A program made the position numbers and the translations under genes. From the NCBI GenBank assembly GCA_003344405.1, contig NOWV01000011.1:434001-498000 (forward strand): DNA of 64,000 nt. The letters run 5' to 3'. Under the pieces are notes generated by a model that worked only from the letters and a program-made list of their open reading frames with translations, was not told the DNA's origin and searched no databases. Position 1 is the stretch's first letter. The number at the start of each line of letters is the position of its first letter. This DNA is from Trichoplax sp. H2 (lineage: Eukaryota > Placozoa > Uniplacotomia > Trichoplacea). Of the stretch, positions 1 to 15,351 are shown one piece after another.

Positions 1-1383
1 TTGTTTTTAGCAGACTGATGACCGCAATTTCTTCTGTATAAGTAAATTGATTTTTAATTCGATCAATTTATAGAAAACAGTGCTAATAATGTGATTGAAA
101 TTTAGTAAATAACAATCCTATCAAATTATTTGCATCTATTAAAAGTAGCCATTGATGAAATCGTAAATTAAAATACTACTTCGATCTATCGGTTTAATAT
201 CTAATGTCTCTAATTCAAACTATTGACTCTATTTTACTAATATTATTCCACAAAGGGTAGCAACGGGTTTGGAACAGATAAAATGTAGTACACAATACGG
301 ACAATTATAGGAAATTTTAAATCATGTTAAAGAGTACCGTATCTATTGGCATCTGTTTCTTTTGCATGCATTAATCGAAATGATATATCAGTCGGCCATA
401 ATATGTTTCGAAAGCAGCTGTCCACGTTAAAGTACTCTTTCTAATGCAAAAGTGATCAGGAATTAGTCGGCTATAATTTGTTTTGAAGGCGTCTTTCCAC
501 ATTAAATTGCTCTTTCTAACGCGGAAATGATTTCATTAACGATGAATGTACATAATGTTACACCGGAAAAACTACCCTACTAAGTTTATAGTTTGCTATA
601 GTGGAAGATACTCAAAGCTCATGAATGAAACGTAGCTATTATATCCTTAAGTATTCTCTCGCCTAAGATTAATGATTTCTTGATTTCGTGCAAAATTTAG
701 CATTCTTCTAGGTTACTAGTAAAGTTCCCGTTCAAATTATTTGAAGGGATATATATTCTACACAAAGCAAGACATTAAAAGGAAATTCACAGCCAGATTA
801 TCTTACTACTGTATATATATGCTTCCTCTAAGGGGTTACAAGGTCAAAAATATTCTTTATACTTAAATGATTACTATTTCGTTGATATCTCTAATTTCAG
901 TTTTATTGCCACAATAGAATCTTGCTTTCTTATGTAATCTATTCCTATCTTACTACCAAGGATATGAGTGTAAGTCCTAGCATGATTTTATATCTAGATT
1001 GTAGCAGCTACAGGTTTTTGATTCTTTTTTAAATCCTACTTCAACCCAAAGTAGTTAATCTAGTGCTAGATTACCAAATTTAAGCTATTTGCGAATTTAA
1101 TTACTTTATGATCATTACGTACTCCGTATTTATTAGACAAATTTAGATCTTTTAGACTTGACAAAGATGATTTTCTTACTTTGTTCAAGCAATTACCATT
1201 CATTGACTAGCGTTGCTTCGTAGTCCTAAGTTGAAAGAATTACTTACATTTCATAAATGATGATAACATGTGTAAAATGGCTGATTTAAGGTGGTGGCAA
1301 TTTTCATCAACACCCTGCTCGAAGACATTTTAAGCAATTAAATTAATTTTGTTGGTTTAGTTGATGTTGCTGTTCTCGCTTAG
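1..1383. other. AT-rich non-coding stretch, no gene recognised
   Basis: No open frame of useful length and no recognisable RNA gene was seen on either strand. If the two exons proposed at 1384-1660 are real, their upstream exons would have to lie here or beyond the left edge, but I could not identify any. Confidence 0.5.
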
Positions 1384-1660
1384 GGCCCTCGATATGAAAT
1401 GCTGTATATGCTTGCATCAAGAAGAGAAAGAGTATTTTATGAGTTGCAAAGTGACGGAAATTCCTCAATTTGTTTTACTAAATATATCCGTATATGGGTA
1501 AGATAGTATTTGTCTCTATGCCGCTCTCAATAGTTCTTTTCAGTTGCGAGAATGGACTTTCATTTATATTGACACCTTAAGATACACAGTGACATGGGAA
1601 CAGACCTATATTACCATGTTGCATTCGAAAACCTGTATTTCTTCCAATGCCTCGAAGTAA
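1384..1660 (+). CDS. possible last two exons of an unidentified gene
   Basis: Two open segments are joined by a good small intron. The first (1384-1497, 38 codons) follows a TAG acceptor and ends at a GTAAGA donor. The second (1544-1660) follows a pyrimidine-rich ...TTTTCAG acceptor and runs 38 codons to a TAA. Both junctions are phase 0, and the intron would be only 46 nt. The predicted peptide is rich in Tyr, Arg and Trp at the junction (…YIRIW/LREWTF…) and matches no family I know. No start codon or upstream exon was found. Stop-free runs of this size can occur by chance, so this is a weak call. Confidence 0.3.
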
Positions 1661-2848
1661 ATTTAATCTCGAAAATAGAAAGGGAAATTCTGGTAGGCCT
1701 TCAAGATTTTAGGACATTCAGGTTGGTAATTTAGTAGAAAGAGAACTTGTAAGGGGTTATGTAATAGTAAATTATAAAACGGTTACGATATTTACTGGTC
1801 TCTTTGAAGATTCAAATCGTGATGCATTACCTTATTTATGATTGTAATGACTTTTAAATTGGCATTCTGATAACGGAAAATTTTGCGCAATCAGGCATAA
1901 ATTCTCTAGGAGTTTTGCAAAATGGCTGACCCCTTAGTACGGGTGAATTAATTTTTTAAGTTATCCTAAATCTGAGATGTAAGAGTAGAACTGGATGTTC
2001 CTTTCTCAATACGCATTTCGATTTAGCATCCTACTGATTTGAGTTCACTCAAGAAATTAAAATTTTGTTTTCAGTTACATCCAATCTTTCAACAGCGTAG
2101 ATACTCTCTATTCAGGCCAGTCGTCTAAACAAATTATTGACTCCAGACATTTTATATTAAATGCAGATTTTATACAGTAAATGGATTAAATTCATAACAT
2201 CCTGTACTCTTAACTTTTTCAACATACAACTGTCTAGTCTTAGATTATAATTATCAGAATTCGTTGACAGGAATCGTCGCATTGATTCTTTGGTAGAATG
2301 CTATGCAAATGAAGTATTATCGCTATTTTTGGCCATGAATAGTAATAGGTTGTATTAACAGTGACCAGATTGGCCAGTAGTACAGTAATAATGAAATAGA
2401 ACAAATGTTGTAGCACAGTACATTGACTTTTAATGTGCAGTAATAGTTTAATTTGTATACGAGTATATATATATTGTTTATCATTCGGTATTGGAATAGT
2501 TATGGTCGAGTAAGTTTTGCTAGTATTTATTTGGATAAACGTATAAAATTAAATTGATTGCAAAAGGATATATCCAATAGATGGACAGTTTACTGTTGTG
2601 TTGATAGAAGTCTTTCGTCAAGGAAATTTGATTTGATCTGTATCGATGATACTGTGGTAGAGTATGGGGTTTAATAATAGTCCATGAGGGCTAACAGTCT
2701 GTATTATGCAAGATGGATATTTCAACATACTGATGGAATGCCAGGTTGGATGTTGTAGGTTCCATAGGTTGTATCCTATGATCGACATGGCAGGTTGATG
2801 TTGCTTTGTATCCAATACCCTAGGAAGTTGACCCACTCTAAATTTCAT
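1661..2848. other. non-coding; 3' flank of LTO1
   Basis: No supported gene. The part next to 2849 is expected to be the 3' UTR of the minus-strand LTO1 gene; a reverse-strand AATAAA lies at about 2526-2531. A 76-codon reverse-strand open frame at 2618-2848 follows LTO1 directly but resembles no protein family and is best read as UTR. Confidence 0.5.
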
Positions 2849-3319
2849 TTAAAATGTTAAATCCGAAATATTGACGTTATTGGGAGGATATTTAAGTAGT
2901 GAGCATAACTGCTTAAATCGACTTCTCAGCTTGGATAATTCTTCTGTTAAATGATGGATATGATTTTGTTGGAAGGTTTGATTATAATGTTGTAGCTGAG
3001 CTTGTAACGCTTGCAAGCATTTGGTGATTTTAATTTGTTTTGATTTTACACTATTGGAGTCTAGCGCATTATTCAACAGTACTGTCTTATCCGATTCAAT
3101 CATTGCTAGCCAAGTAGATACAAAACCTGAATAGAATCCAATCTCAGCGGCTAACTGTAAGCCTTTCTGACGCCCAATCAACATGCCATTCTGATATCCA
3201 ATCTCTCCACCTTTCTGGACACCAGCTAAATAAGCGTTCTCTTGTCTTTGATTTGCAGCTAGTGTTATTTCATCAAATAGGTCATCATTTTGTTGACTAT
3301 TAGCGTTAAAGGGGTCCAT
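2849..3319 (-). CDS. LTO1: LTO1 homolog (ORAOV1 family), adaptor for cytosolic Fe-S protein maturation
   Basis: Intronless frame of 156 codons (human LTO1 has 137). An acidic N-terminal FDE segment (residues 15-17) is followed by the family hallmark, a glycine every fourth residue (the deca-GX3 motif): Gly33, 37, 41, 45, 49, 53, then Ala57, then Gly61 and 65. The C-terminal half ends with an FKQLCSLL helix like that of human LTO1. In the known family, LTO1 pairs with YAE1 and recruits ABCE1/Rli1 to the cytosolic iron-sulfur assembly targeting complex, supporting ribosome biogenesis and recycling. The last three residues are L-T-F, close to the C-terminal tripeptides the targeting complex recognises. 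The start chosen is the only Met before the conserved region. Odd: one deca-GX3 position is Ala. Confidence 0.93.
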   Translation of the reverse strand: MDPFNANSQQNDDLFDEITLAANQRQENAYLAGVQKGGEIGYQNGMLIGRQKGLQLAAEIGFYSGFVSTWLAMIESDKTVLLNNALDSNSVKSKQIKITKCLQALQAQLQHYNQTFQQNHIHHLTEELSKLRSRFKQLCSLLKYPPNNVNISDLTF

Positions 3320-4600
3320 TGACGTTGATGCATGCAGGACGATCGCAAATGAATCCAGTAAAACTCGTTATTAAGCAATGATAGACAGGAGTGCCTTACC
3401 GAAAGGATATTTGTGGAGGTAAATTCTACTTTACAGATCGCGTTATTAGCAGTCGTCGACTTTGCTGCTATACCACCAACTAAAGTAATAGTTCAGTTAA
3501 AATGGCTGCTTCTGTTTCCGTACAAGCGTGTCTCTACTGCGCTACAGTATGGCGGCAAGGCTTTTATGGGAGAGTTCTCTATCCAGTATTGACTATATGG
3601 TGTTCTATGCAGGTATCTGAGTCCAGTACTGGCACTGTTGAAATCGAGCAGCTGCTGTACTACATTCTGTACCAGGGCGTCATTCCAGCTGTATGTCTAT
3701 AACCATCCACTCTTGTCTCGGAGTCATGGACAGGTGGACTACTAGAAGAAGAGCAACTCGAGTCCCTCCCTCAGACAGACGGACTTTTTTTTCTGATCAA
3801 ATAAGGATGCCAATATGGAAAAATGCTTTTACTTAGCATGATCTTCCGTGTCTGTTTTCGACATCACCGGTACTAATTTAATTAACATTGACAATCTTAT
3901 ATAGCTGTTTCCAAGCAGAACTTAGCAAAAGATTGGACATACTATAGCTTTACGTAGAAAAAATTATTAGCCCATTTAAAACCGATCGTCTGCATACTGA
4001 AGTACTGTCCTAACGAGGCGTTTGGGTAAAATAGTTTGACCAGATGAGGCTGAAAGTGTCTGTCTGTCCAAGCGTGATCAGTCCAGGTCTTCTTCTCCGT
4101 AGTCCATCAAAGGTGCTGCCAGGTTGGTTTTGTAAAAAAGTGCCTTGGAAGGCTTTCGGTGGCAGAGTAGAGCAAGATGACCAGGAAAGGACAAGCCGGA
4201 TGTTTTATTGCACTGAATAGGTGTTTTAGAAATCCCTAGTACGAATAGAGGGGGATATCCTTTGCTATCGCAGTCTGTAATTGAAAAGGAATAGGATCCC
4301 AATGCAATCCATTCCACGTACCTATTTGACTACAGCAACAACCACCTCTGTTGCTGTCCTTTTCCCCTTCAAGTTTGATTACAATAGGAGCAACGATGAA
4401 AGTTTCCTACCATACAGTATTACTTGACGGAATCTAGAAAGACATCGACACCAAAGGATCGAGTCTATTTCTTTGAAACCTTCTATTTTACACTCTGCAC
4501 TTCCAAACTGACTTCTAGTCTGTACAAGTCCCACGAAACGTACAGTACAAAGGGTGAAGATTGCAATTTGGGGAAAAGAAAGGAGTAACAACAAAAAAAA
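3320..4600. other. spacer upstream of LTO1, no gene recognised
   Basis: The first few hundred bases should include the LTO1 promoter. Short open frames on the plus strand (3502-3702) and the minus strand (4078-4317, 4379-4711) resemble no family, and the last of these overlaps repeat sequence. Confidence 0.5.
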
Positions 4601-4601
4601 G

Positions 4602-4755
4602 AATGATAAAATATGGCACAGTGCATCAAAGCCATGGCACAATAATGTAGAATTTTTCATTCTTGTATCTGTCAAGCAATCATAAAATATGGCAGAGTGC
4701 ATCAAAGCCATGATATAATTTTGTCGAATTTTTCATTCTTGTATCGGTAAAGTCA
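4602..4755. repeat. tandem repeat, two units of about 77 nt
   Basis: Two imperfect direct copies (about 4602-4678 and 4679-4755) share ATAAAATATGGCA, GTGCATCAAAGCCATG and TTTTTCATTCTTGTATC. The same pair recurs at about 5402-5556 as part of the larger duplication, and a further partial unit lies at about 5617-5660. Confidence 0.85.
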
Positions 4756-4910
4756 TACTGTCTTGTGGTTGTTAGAGTACTGTATGGGTAGTAAATTCGA
4801 CGATCGCCTTAACCCACTATGATGGCAAAAGAATAGAAAAAGCCAATTTCACCCCCCTCCCCTATGGGCTAGAGACGCTAGAACTACTGTAGGCTACAGT
4901 ACAGTACACT

Positions 4911-5281
4911 CTTTACAAACCCAATTGTCACCCCCTGAAAGTACAGTATGTACTGTACTGTAGCGAGTTTGGTTTGTACTGTACTGTACTGTACTGTACA
5001 GGTCTGAAATAAAACAAGGGGACTGTAAAAAAAACAAATTGGGATTTTACCTTGTACTGTAGCAAAATTTGCCTTTATTTAGTTATTATTCCGCAGGTGC
5101 TATATAAAACAGAAATTGAACTACGGATTCCAAATGTTCAACTAATACACTATCGTTTGAAATTACTTTTGACATGATTTGATCAATATTAAAGCATTTA
5201 CAGTACTTAATTAATAATCTGCAACGAAAAAGATCACGCTCTACTCTACTGTACTCAGGGGGTGACATTTGGTTTGTAAAG
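4911..5281 (+). mobile_element. MITE-like element with terminal inverted repeats, copy 1
   Basis: The left end reads CTTTACAAACCCAATTGTCA followed by CCCCCTGA, and the right end is its near reverse complement (CAGGGGGTGAC…GGTTTGTAAAG). This gives inverted repeats of roughly 27 nt that continue less perfectly outward into CTACAGTAC tracts. The interior (~370 nt) has no transposase and includes a (TACTG)n run at about 4976-5000. Size, inverted ends and lack of coding fit a non-autonomous DNA transposon or foldback element. I saw no clear target-site duplication. Confidence 0.6.
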
Positions 5282-5379
5282 GGTCTACAGTACTGTACTG
5301 TAGACCAGGAAACGACTGTGGTGAAGCGACACAAACACGGTAGCGTGAGGTCCGTTCTGCTTGCGTCACGTGCTGTTGT

Positions 5380-5399
5380 NNNNNNNNNNNNNNNNNNNN
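5380..5399. other. assembly gap of 20 N
   Basis: Exactly 20 N separate the end of repeat copy 1 from the start of copy 2. Matching sequence on both sides suggests two contigs that overlap or represent two haplotypes and were not merged. Confidence 0.98.
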
Positions 5400-5401
5400 A
5401 A

Positions 5402-6299
5402 GAATGATAAAATATGGCACAGTGCATCAAAGCCATGGCACAATAATGTAGAATTTTTCATTCTTGTATCTGTCAAGCAATCATAAAATATGGCAGAGTG
5501 CATCAAAGCCATGATATAATTTTGTCGAATTTTTCATTCTTGTATCGGTAAAGTCATACTGTCTTGTGGTTGTTAGAGTACTGTATGGGTGGTCAATTGG
5601 AATAGAAAAGGCTTCTTTCGCCATGATACAATTTTTCATTCTTGTATCGATAAAGTCATACTGTCTTGTGGTTGTTAGAGTACTGTATGGGTAGTAAATT
5701 CAACGATCGCATTAACCCACTATGATGGCAAAAGAATAGAAAAAGCAAATTTCACCCCCCTCCCCTATGGGCTAGAGACGCTAGAACTACTGTAGGCTAC
5801 AGTACAGTACATTCTTTACAAACCCAATTGTCACCCCCTGAAAGTACAGAGCGTGATCTTTTTCGTTGCAGATTATTAATTAAGTACTGTAAATGCTTTA
5901 ATATTGATCAAATCATGTAAAAAGTAATTTCAAACGATAGTGTATTAGTTGAAAATTTCGAATCCGTAGTTCAATTTCTGTTTTATATAGCACCTGCGGA
6001 ATAATAACTAAATAAAGGCAAATTTTTCTACAGTACAAGGTAAAATCCCAATTTGGTTTTTTACAGTCCCCTTATTTTATTTCAGACCTACAGTACAGTA
6101 CAGTACAGTACAGTACAAACCAAACTTGCTACAGTACAGTACATACACTGTACAGTACATGTACTCTACTGTACCCAGGGGGTGACATTTGGTTTGTAAA
6201 GGGTCTACAGTACTGTACTGTAGACCAGGAAACGACTGTGGTGAAGCGACACAAACACGGTAGCGTGAGGTCCGTTCTGCTTGCGTCACGTGCTGTTGT
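5402..6299. repeat. large direct repeat, copy 2 (right of the N gap)
   Basis: Second copy of the 4602-5379 block, with the core inverted and one extra internal duplication. Sequence beyond 6300 is unique, so copy 2 joins the right-hand unique flank while copy 1 joins the left-hand one. Confidence 0.9.
5814..6201 (-). mobile_element. MITE-like element, copy 2, inverted relative to copy 1
   Basis: The same inverted ends (CTTTACAAACCC… and …GGTTTGTAAAG) enclose the core in the opposite orientation. For example, the ~49 nt at 5848-5897 are the exact reverse complement of about 5198-5246. A longer (CAGTA)n array lies at about 6089-6117. Confidence 0.6.
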
Positions 6300-8317
6300 T
6301 GATGTTAGAGTTGGTGCCTGAAGCAGGATGATTGACTTTTCTTTTTGAGCATGCGCACTGCCATTTTCCCACTGGGCAGTTTTTTTCTTCTTTTCAGCGA
6401 GTCATCTGTACAGTAGACTGACTCCAATCACAACTCCAAGAAGATCCTAACGCCATTGCTTTTTTTTTTTGGTCATCCATGATGGATTTTTCTCCATTTC
6501 GCTAATGGTATCCATGAGTAGTAGCTATCCTAGACGGACTCTATAATACTTTTGTATATCTCGACAGTTTCCTGGACAATCGATTACAAAGATAGAATCC
6601 ATTTGATCGAGGTAACGTTGAAGAAAAAGCCATTATCCATAAAGGATTGTTATTTCAATTGACTGCATCATTAGTCTTAAAGTTGTCTTTTTATTTTTGG
6701 TTATTTTTGGATCGTCGTTTATTCAACTCTACGTTGGAGTAATGTTGTTCTGTTGACATGCTTGCCTTGATTCATTGAGTCCATGCTAGGAAAAGACATC
6801 CATTGCTAGGAGTAAATGTAGAGTAAATCCTGTAGTATCGTACAATCGATGAAAAGACGAGATTGTAAATGGGGAGAGAAGATCCAGTTCAATGGCCATT
6901 GACCATCGAGTAAAGTGCCATGTCGACTGTCAAGTCCAATCACTCTAGTGATCAGTGGACTTAGTACAGTGCAATAGATCGGCCGTCTAGTGTAAAAGTA
7001 TCTTGAACTTTGATTGAAACCTTGTCTATTTTCAACCTTGTATCTTTTAGCCGTAGAAAGGAATAGTGCAGGTAATCACTCCAAAGCAGCCATCTTCAAT
7101 ATCCCAGGGTCATCAACCAGTTTGATCTATATCCAGTCATGGATACTCCTTGACGATTTTCTTACCTTGTCGAGTTGTAGGCATATAGGAAAGTATCATC
7201 GACGAGTATTGAAAGGGGGTGCAAGTGTTTCTCAATCTTGATCAACCACTTTGGACTATGAAATGGTCGATAGAATGTCAAGATTGTATAGTCGTTTACT
7301 CCTTACAACAAGGATAAAATTCGAGCTACATTACTTGATCATCTGCTTTAGCCTAGTTACGATAGTCTTTTTGATTCGTCATAGTCGTATCATTGCCAAC
7401 TAATCTGCCAATAGTCAGTGGACGCCTGCCTTCTTTTTTTACCGATCTTTTACACCTTGATAATGAACATCAACAACTTTCATGGGCTACATGACCCTAC
7501 TGCAAATAGCGTTACAAAGTCATGAATGAATAACTAGAATATATCTACACTTATCTAGTGTTGCAAGAAAAAAACTCAAGTTCATATCGTCACAAGTGTC
7601 GAGTCCCATCTTTGCTAGTTAAAAGGGCCCATTTATCTACAAAATGTCTTCATCATCGTATCAGATATGGTGTCGCCATATCCATCGATAGACAGACAAT
7701 AGTAAGCCATCAAGATACTGTGCTTGATACACTATTTCACTCGACATCAAGCGTTGTCCAAGTATTCCCTTTCCTAGGACAGTCATGATCAAACGTTTTC
7801 CTCTGGCAATAAATACCTATTCCACTTGTATAGAGACTAGGAAAAAAGAATACCCTTAGCTTTAGTTGAAAAACAACAATAATAGCTTGAAGATTTTGGA
7901 ACAAGATAAAGTAATACAAAACATCATTTTAATAAAATGCTTGATGAAAAATTGGCCTTCTCCGTCTACTGTTGTTATTGCCTTGTTGTTGTTGTTGTTG
8001 TTGTTAGTAATAGTGTCAATTGGCCTAGTTGTCTTTACAACACTCGATAGGTGATCCATTTTGCCAACTTTTCAATTCCAACCCTGTTAAATCTCATATT
8101 TCCTGTCGCTTGTTACGACTTGAAATCCCCTTTCTATCCTAAATAAAACTGTTGATGACTATCAGTAGCAAATAGAAAGCTGAAACTAGCTCCTCAAGTA
8201 CAGTTCTAGCTGATCGATCATCCCTTTATCAGCGGTAAACTAGGATAACTATGGATGGATGAAGAGGAATCCATCGATCGATAGATAGTATACTGCTACA
8301 GGGGAATGCTGTAGTAG
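6300..8317. other. spacer, no gene recognised; contains a (TTG)n microsatellite
   Basis: Several 60-76 codon open frames occur on both strands (for example 7014-7241 and 7558-7788 plus), but none has a recognisable domain. A (GTT)n tract lies at 7983-8005. Confidence 0.5.
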
Positions 8318-8742
8318 TAGAAGCGTATTCACTTTCCGATAATTCAGTTCATGTTGAGAGAGAAGAAAAAACAGTCTTCCATCCTACAACAATTTATCAT
8401 TTCCTTCTTTCTATTCCATTGCATAGCAATGTCATAGGATCGCTATGGACTGAAGTAAAATTATAATTATTTTATCCTCAATTGAAATACCATACATAAC
8501 CTATATCCGTCGTGTATTGTACTGGGTATAGCAGAATCGTATTCACTTTTTGGATAGTTGAAAGTGAATGTTTAGCGAAAAATAATTGAAGATCCTACAA
8601 CAAATTTTTCATTTCCTTCTTTCTATTCGATTGTATAGCACTATGATCGGATCGCTATTTAACTGAGGTAGAATTATTATCATTATTATTATTATTATGA
8701 TTATAATTTTATTCTCAATCGCAATGGAATAACACATCTGCA
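8318..8742. repeat. diverged tandem duplication, two units of about 200 nt
   Basis: Unit 1 (about 8318-8500) and unit 2 (about 8532-8742) share, in order, GCAGAATCGTATTCACTTT-like, ATCCTACAACAA, TTCATTTCCTTCTTTCTATTC, a GGATCGCTAT block, and a TTATTCTCAAT-like end. Unit 2 has gained an ATT-rich microsatellite at about 8672-8700. Confidence 0.8.
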
Positions 8743-9889
8743 TCCTGCCCAAGCTATAAACCAATCGACTCAGAATATTCCTTGCCCATCGTCATCCTTG
8801 ATTGCTAAAGAATAAATAGTGCACTTTTTTTTTTACAATCAAGAATTAATATCAGTTACGGTATTGGATTTTTATTTATACCTTGTTTATAAACTTGAGA
8901 AAGAAAATGATATATTAATCGTTTTACAATCAAGTCTGATAATCATACACCTAGAAAGGCGATTGTCCTCTTCATGTTAACACAATGTTTTATCATCGAT
9001 GGATAATAAAAGTGCTCCAAAAATGAAAATCATTAATGTAATGATTTTACATCTGTATGCACACTGTAGTGACTCGTTTGATAATTGAATATTTGCTGAT
9101 GACTTATAAATGATTTACAAGTTATTTTATTTTAGTACATGCAATAGATTATAGTAGATTGATTACCATAAAATCACTCTACTGACCCAATCCTAATCAG
9201 TATGATCCTTCTAGTACAGATTGTCTGACACTTCGCCATATACATACAATCGATTTTTTTTTACAATTTCTTACAGCACAAATCGTAATGTTATTATTCA
9301 ATGTTGATAATGAATTCTAATCAATCCAATAGACTCTAATTACGAAGACAAATTCATTATTTGTAATAAGGTAATTAAAATGATTTGACGATTGAGCATA
9401 TGGAAACGTATTCTAAATCAAGTGTTTTACATGATGGACGATTTGCGCTCGTTAAATGTGTACTAGATAAAGACGAGTGTTGGGTCAAAATTTGAGTAAT
9501 GCAATACTCTTGACATGATCATATGAGTCTTGTGCATTATACAATTATTGATTTTTTAAATTTTTTTTTATTCTATCTACTCGATTGCACTCTGTATACT
9601 CAGTCAATGTGCACACTGTAGAGCTTGGAACATGGTTGGATATATGAGCGAAATATCCTTGCATACAGTAATAATGGCTTTGATTTTTAGGATAGAAAGT
9701 TTCAACTGTCTTTCGTGAATTCACTACGCTGAAGACAGATACAGATCCTGTATAGGATTCAAAATTACATTCAATGAACATGAGATAATACCAAGATTAT
9801 ATCGCCATTGGATATCTACTCTAATTTATCTTCCGAATTGAAATGGATAACGCAGTATTAGTATTGAAGTCAGCTCTTTTAATTTTTGA
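8743..9889. other. spacer, no supported gene
   Basis: Contains a reverse-strand open frame (9545-9781, 78 codons) with five cysteines but no upstream exon in phase and no family match. Otherwise AT-rich non-coding. Confidence 0.45.
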
Positions 9890-10087
9890 CTATCGTAGTA
9901 CTGTATTTGCATTTGCACCTCCCTTGTTGTTGGATGGATTATTACGCATATGATTGATATTATTATTATCATAAATGATGGGCACAAAGTGTCCGCGAGA
10001 TAATGTCAGCATTAAAATGATTAAAGGTAAACATAGCAAATTAAATGGACAACGGCAAGTCAAGTGATTAATATTTAATATTGCCAT
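9890..10087 (-). CDS. possible small secreted peptide ORF
   Basis: A 65-codon frame begins with Met and has a hydrophobic core (LLCLPLIILMLTL, about residues 17-29), followed by a short Asn-rich tail of about 35 residues. This is the shape of a signal peptide plus a small secreted product. It lies about 0.58 kb from, and divergent to, the KAT6 gene. No family match, no clear dibasic processing sites and no splice partner were found. The Asn-rich tail is also what low-complexity AT-rich DNA would encode, so this remains a guess. Confidence 0.2.
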   Translation of the reverse strand: MAILNINHLTCRCPFNLLCLPLIILMLTLSRGHFVPIIYDNNNINHMRNNPSNNKGGANANTVLR

Positions 10088-10664
10088 TTTAGAAAGGATT
10101 AATATCTCTCTCGACAGATTTGTTGAGGGATATCGCTTTTATTGAATAATAATACTTCATTATAGTAGTAGAATTAACAAATGCGATTTACAATAGGCTT
10201 AAATTGAAAACTAACCTTGAACACATGGACTATCAAAACTTTTATTTATTGATCAGAGCAATATCGAACTCGAACTGAATCTGATCACATTCAGTATTAA
10301 ATGGATATTGCAATACGTAACTCTTCCTTTCAAGATAAATCAAACTACATGCTGTTTTCTACCACATTAAATAATATCCAATCTCAATATTTCCAAACAA
10401 ATAATGCTTCAAATCTTAATAACTAGATATATATTTTTGACTATCATAGCTCTGTGTCCTTAAACGTCCTTTTTTTAATTTTGGTGACTTTATTTTATTC
10501 TTGCTTCCATTTTAAAATAGGACGATAAGACTTACGTATAAGAATAATAACATCTTATAATTATCTTTGCATTTCTTATGATATCATTTTCAATTGACTC
10601 AGTCTATTTTTAATTTTAACAAGTATTATATCGAATTGTATGCTTTCTTTCTAGTAAATCTTTA

Positions 10665-15216
<4,552 letters not shown>

Positions 15217-15345
15217 TGAGCGAATATGCTTCCTAACCACTTACTAAATTGGATATATAGCCACTTTATATTTTCTGTATTCTTTTAGACTGTAAGAAAA
15301 AGTAATATAGTCATGTTAGCTGCTTATGATTGAGCAATTGCGCTA

Positions 15346-15351
15346 AATAAA
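15346..15351 (+). terminator. candidate polyadenylation signal of KAT6
   Basis: AATAAA about 130 nt past the KAT6 stop codon, followed by T-rich sequence. A canonical signal at a sensible distance; not otherwise tested. Confidence 0.5.

Larger units (their letters stand above)
4602..5379. repeat. large direct repeat, copy 1 (left of the N gap)
   Basis: This block matches 5402-6299. The left flank (4602-4910) and right flank (5282-5379) are in the same orientation in both copies, while the core (4911-5281) is reversed. Copy 2 carries an extra ~110-nt internal duplication around 5591-5695. Confidence 0.9.

Noticed and set aside
5086-5436. 116-codon reverse-strand ORF crossing the N gap
   Set aside because: It passes through unknown bases and lies in the inverted repeat; an artefact.
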